A stretch of 26,015 nt of DNA, from positions 1 through 26,015 of the forward strand of contig JAISGE010000185.1 of assembly GCA_031263265.1 (NCBI GenBank), read 5' to 3'. Source of the DNA: Treponema sp. (GTDB lineage: Bacteria; Spirochaetota; Spirochaetia; Treponematales; Breznakiellaceae). Made by a program: the position numbers and the translations under genes. This document shows, piece by piece, positions 24,240-26,015 of this stretch. Within the stretch, counting starts at the first letter, position 1. Every line of letters begins with the position of its first letter. Under the pieces are notes generated by a model. That model saw only the letters and a list, made by a program, of their open reading frames with translations. It did not search any database and was not told where the DNA came from.

Positions 24240-25356
24240 GCCCCACGAGTTCCACGGTGGTTTTCAGTTTTTTCTCTTGAGCAAAACGATGGAGCGCGAG
24301 TTCAATGAGCCTATCAATCAGGGCCGTATAGGAAACGCCGCTTGCCTCCCATAGTTTGGGATACATGCTGATTTTCGTAAAACCCGGCATGGTATTGATC
24401 TCATTAACCAGGATGCTCCCATCTGGTTTAAGAAAAAAATCAACCCGGGCAAGCCCTTCACCGGCAAGGGTCTTGAAGGTTTGCACTGCCAAGGCTTGTA
24501 TCTTTTTCGCGGTATGCTCCGGTACGGATGCAGGGATTTCCAAGACCGCGCCCTGCTCATCAATATATTTGGCATCATAAGAATAAAACTCGTGGGAAGA
24601 AATGACCTCCCCCGGAACCGATGCAAGCGGCTCAGTATGCGGCAGATCCGTATCGAGAACCGAACATTCCAGTTCCCGGCCTTGGATATATTCCTCAATG
24701 ATGATCTTCCGGTCATACCTGAAGGCTTCTTCGATACCCTGTTGCCATTCTTTTTCATCCTGGATCTTGCTCACCCCTACCGAAGATCCCATATTGGCGG
24801 GTTTAACAAACAGGGGCAGGCCCAGACTGTCCCGAAGCTCGGTAAAATCCGGCAGCGGCTCAGAGGCGTTGAGGACCCTGAACTTGCCGATGGGGATCCC
24901 CCCATCCCTAAGCAGGCGTTTCATCACATCCTTATCCATCCCAATGGCAGAACCCAAGACCCCGGCACCTACAAAGGGGATATCCGCAAGCTTTAAAAGC
25001 CCTTGAACCGTCCCATCTTCTCCAAACGGGCCGTGGAGCACAGGAAAAATCACGTCAATGATCTGTTCCTGTTTCAAGGTACTCCCATTGGAAATGATCC
25101 CCCGGCTCTGGGGAATCAAGGCCACGGAATGACTGGATGCGTTAAGCCTAATCCGTTGCGGATCATCCGGGTCAAGGAGAAACTTCGATGCATCATCGTT
25201 CAACAACCACGTACCGGCTTTATCAATACCGATGAGGATGGGGGTATATTTCTCCCGGTCTATGGCATCAAACACATTCTTTGCCGACTGGAGGGATACC
25301 TCATGTTCAGCGGACTTCCCTCCAAACAAGATACCTACCTTAATCTTTTTGTTCAT
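24226..25356 (-). CDS. ddl: D-alanine--D-alanine ligase
   Basis: This 376-residue ATP-grasp enzyme makes the D-Ala-D-Ala dipeptide of peptidoglycan precursors. Visible motifs are EHEVSL at residues 17-22, HGPFGEDG at 108-115, KPANMGSSVG at 185-194 (ATP-binding loop), EFYSYDAKY at 256-264, ARVDFF at 303-308 and NEINTMPGFT at 318-327. The tyrosine-containing YSYDAKY omega loop fits D-Ala as second substrate rather than D-lactate. GAGG five bases before the ATG supports the start. A promoter-like TATAGT lies at 25401-25406 (minus strand), followed by a leader with two A7 tracts ten bases apart. The 3' end overlaps the MBL gene by 14 bases. Confidence 0.96.
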   Translation of the reverse strand: MNKKIKVGILFGGKSAEHEVSLQSAKNVFDAIDREKYTPILIGIDKAGTWLLNDDASKFLLDPDDPQRIRLNASSHSVALIPQSRGIISNGSTLKQEQIIDVIFPVLHGPFGEDGTVQGLLKLADIPFVGAGVLGSAIGMDKDVMKRLLRDGGIPIGKFRVLNASEPLPDFTELRDSLGLPLFVKPANMGSSVGVSKIQDEKEWQQGIEEAFRYDRKIIIEEYIQGRELECSVLDTDLPHTEPLASVPGEVISSHEFYSYDAKYIDEQGAVLEIPASVPEHTAKKIQALAVQTFKTLAGEGLARVDFFLKPDGSILVNEINTMPGFTKISMYPKLWEASGVSYTALIDRLIELALHRFAQEKKLKTTVELVGLTQR

Positions 25357-25486
25357 GGTTTCCTCTTTTTTTCTCTTTTTTTCTCAGTTTGGCTCTATAT
25401 ACTATACCATACATTACCTGGTGTAAGTAGGAAGGATATAAAAAAGGCAGGACATTTACTTTTTTCAGCCTCAACCTTAAAACTGC

Positions 25487-25516
25487 CTGACAATAAATAC
25501 GCATTATGCGTAATAA
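25487..25516 (+). promoter_or_regulatory. hicAB promoter with palindromic operator candidate
   Basis: CTGACA (25487-25492) and TAATAA (25511-25516) form a weak promoter with an 18-bp spacer. Between and overlapping them is a perfect inverted repeat, TACGCA (25498-25503) and TGCGTA (25507-25512), with a three-base centre, ending 10 bases before the hicA ATG. HicB antitoxins commonly repress their own operon by binding such palindromes, so this is the natural operator candidate. Confidence 0.5.
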
Positions 25517-25522
25517 TTAACT

Positions 25523-25705
25523 ATGAAGTTTCAGGAAATTGAGCGGATTGTTTTACATGATGGATGGACCCTCAAGGCGGTTAAAGGTTCTCATCATCAA
25601 TATGTTCATCCGGCAAAGCCGGGCAAAGTAACGATTCCGTATCATTCGGGAGACATTGCGCCGGTAATCATCAATTCCATCCTGAAACAAGCCGGGCTCA
25701 AGTAG
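25523..25705 (+). CDS. hicA: HicA-type mRNA interferase toxin
   Basis: The 60-residue protein matches the small HicA/YcfA fold. A helix-strand opening (KFQEIERIVLHDGWTLKAVKG) leads to GSHHQY with the catalytic-type histidine near residue 24, then VTIPYHSGD and a C-terminal helix (INSILKQAGLK). HicA toxins cleave mRNA and are held inactive by HicB. No clear ribosome binding site precedes the ATG, which may keep toxin translation low. hicB begins 14 bases after the stop with a strong ribosome binding site, so antitoxin should be made in excess. Fits a type II toxin-antitoxin pair. Confidence 0.93.
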   Translation: MKFQEIERIVLHDGWTLKAVKGSHHQYVHPAKPGKVTIPYHSGDIAPVIINSILKQAGLK

Positions 25706-25719
25706 GGGAGGGTAACTTA

Positions 25720-26015
25720 TTGAAACTTACATATCCCGCAATTTTTTATGCAGGGGAAGGCGGTTATGCCGTAGAGGTGCCGGATCTTCCCGGTTGTGTA
25801 AGCGGCAGTGCTTCCCTTGCCGAAGCTATCATCATGGGAACCGACGCCGCTTCCGGGTGGATACTCACCGAACTTGAGGATGGGAAACCTATACCAAAAC
25901 CCAGCCCTGTGGAGGCGATACATCCCAATCCGGGGGGCTTTATAAGTATTCTGGTACTGGACATGGATGCCTATACCGAGAAGTACGGCAATAAGGCGAT
26001 GCGGAAAAACGTAAC
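25720..26015 (+). CDS. hicB: HicB-type antitoxin, 3' end outside window
   Basis: The frame begins at a TTG start (25720-25722) with GGGGAGGG seven bases upstream and runs open to the window edge (98 codons). The translation opens MKLTYPAIFYAGEGGYAVEV, followed by PDLPGCVSGSASLAEAIIMG, the HicB partial-RNase-H fold. The last visible residues (AMRKNV) are the expected lead into a DNA-binding C-terminus, which would bind the palindrome before hicA. Missing from ATG-based gene calls because of the TTG start. Partner of hicA, 14 bases downstream. Confidence 0.9.
   Translation, partial: MKLTYPAIFYAGEGGYAVEVPDLPGCVSGSASLAEAIIMGTDAASGWILTELEDGKPIPKPSPVEAIHPNPGGFISILVLDMDAYTEKYGNKAMRKNV

Overview
The window comes from a spirochaete, most likely a Treponema with about 50% GC such as the termite-gut treponemes. 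This rests on protein content: a Treponema-type septum-initiator protein, tandem DUF115/MAF proteins behind an acidic protein with a treponeme-like C-terminus, a degenerate GGDEF membrane protein, a Gld-type ABC/DUF4340 set, and densely overlapping operons. The species is an inference. I see no rRNA, tRNA, CRISPR array, prophage or intact insertion sequence.

Layout. Bases 1-642 hold the 3' end of a SAM methyltransferase gene. Bases 686-3776 hold a complete ECF vitamin/amino-acid importer operon (S, A1, A2, T) behind a promoter of MerR-family geometry. Bases 3910-7087, on the minus strand, hold thyX, dnaN and recF, bracketed by two copies of a near-identical hairpin repeat. Bases 7088-7603 have no recognised gene but contain a long imperfect inverted repeat. 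Bases 7604-9199 encode a chemoreceptor with a C-terminal zinc-binding CZB domain. Bases 9200-9713 hold nothing I can name. Bases 9714-11000 hold a sigma-28-type promoter almost touching the start codon of a membrane protein with a degenerate GGDEF-like domain. Bases 10969-15264, on the minus strand, encode a Gld-type ABC system (ATPase, permease, GldG-like protein, DUF4340 protein), with an FtsB/DivIC-like gene upstream (15353-15877).

Bases 15945-21447 are the most interesting part. A second sigma-28-type promoter precedes four tightly packed genes: an acidic protein, a protein of unknown function, and two DUF115/MAF-type proteins of the class linked to flagellin glycosylation. The promoter together with the DUF115 pair suggests a motility-regulated glycosylation module with two uncharacterised partners. 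Bases 21516-22829 hold a corrinoid adenosyltransferase converging on an FmdE-family protein and a small membrane protein. Bases 22940-25356 hold a pentapeptide-repeat protein, a metallo-beta-lactamase-fold hydrolase and D-Ala-D-Ala ligase. Bases 25487-26015 hold a HicAB toxin-antitoxin pair with its likely operator; hicB starts with TTG and runs off the window.

Two themes link the genes. One is motility and signalling: CZB chemoreceptor, sigma-28-type sites, degenerate GGDEF protein and DUF115 pair. The other is growth and envelope housekeeping: dnaN, recF, thyX, septum initiator and ddl. All functional statements come from motif reading; no database search was run.
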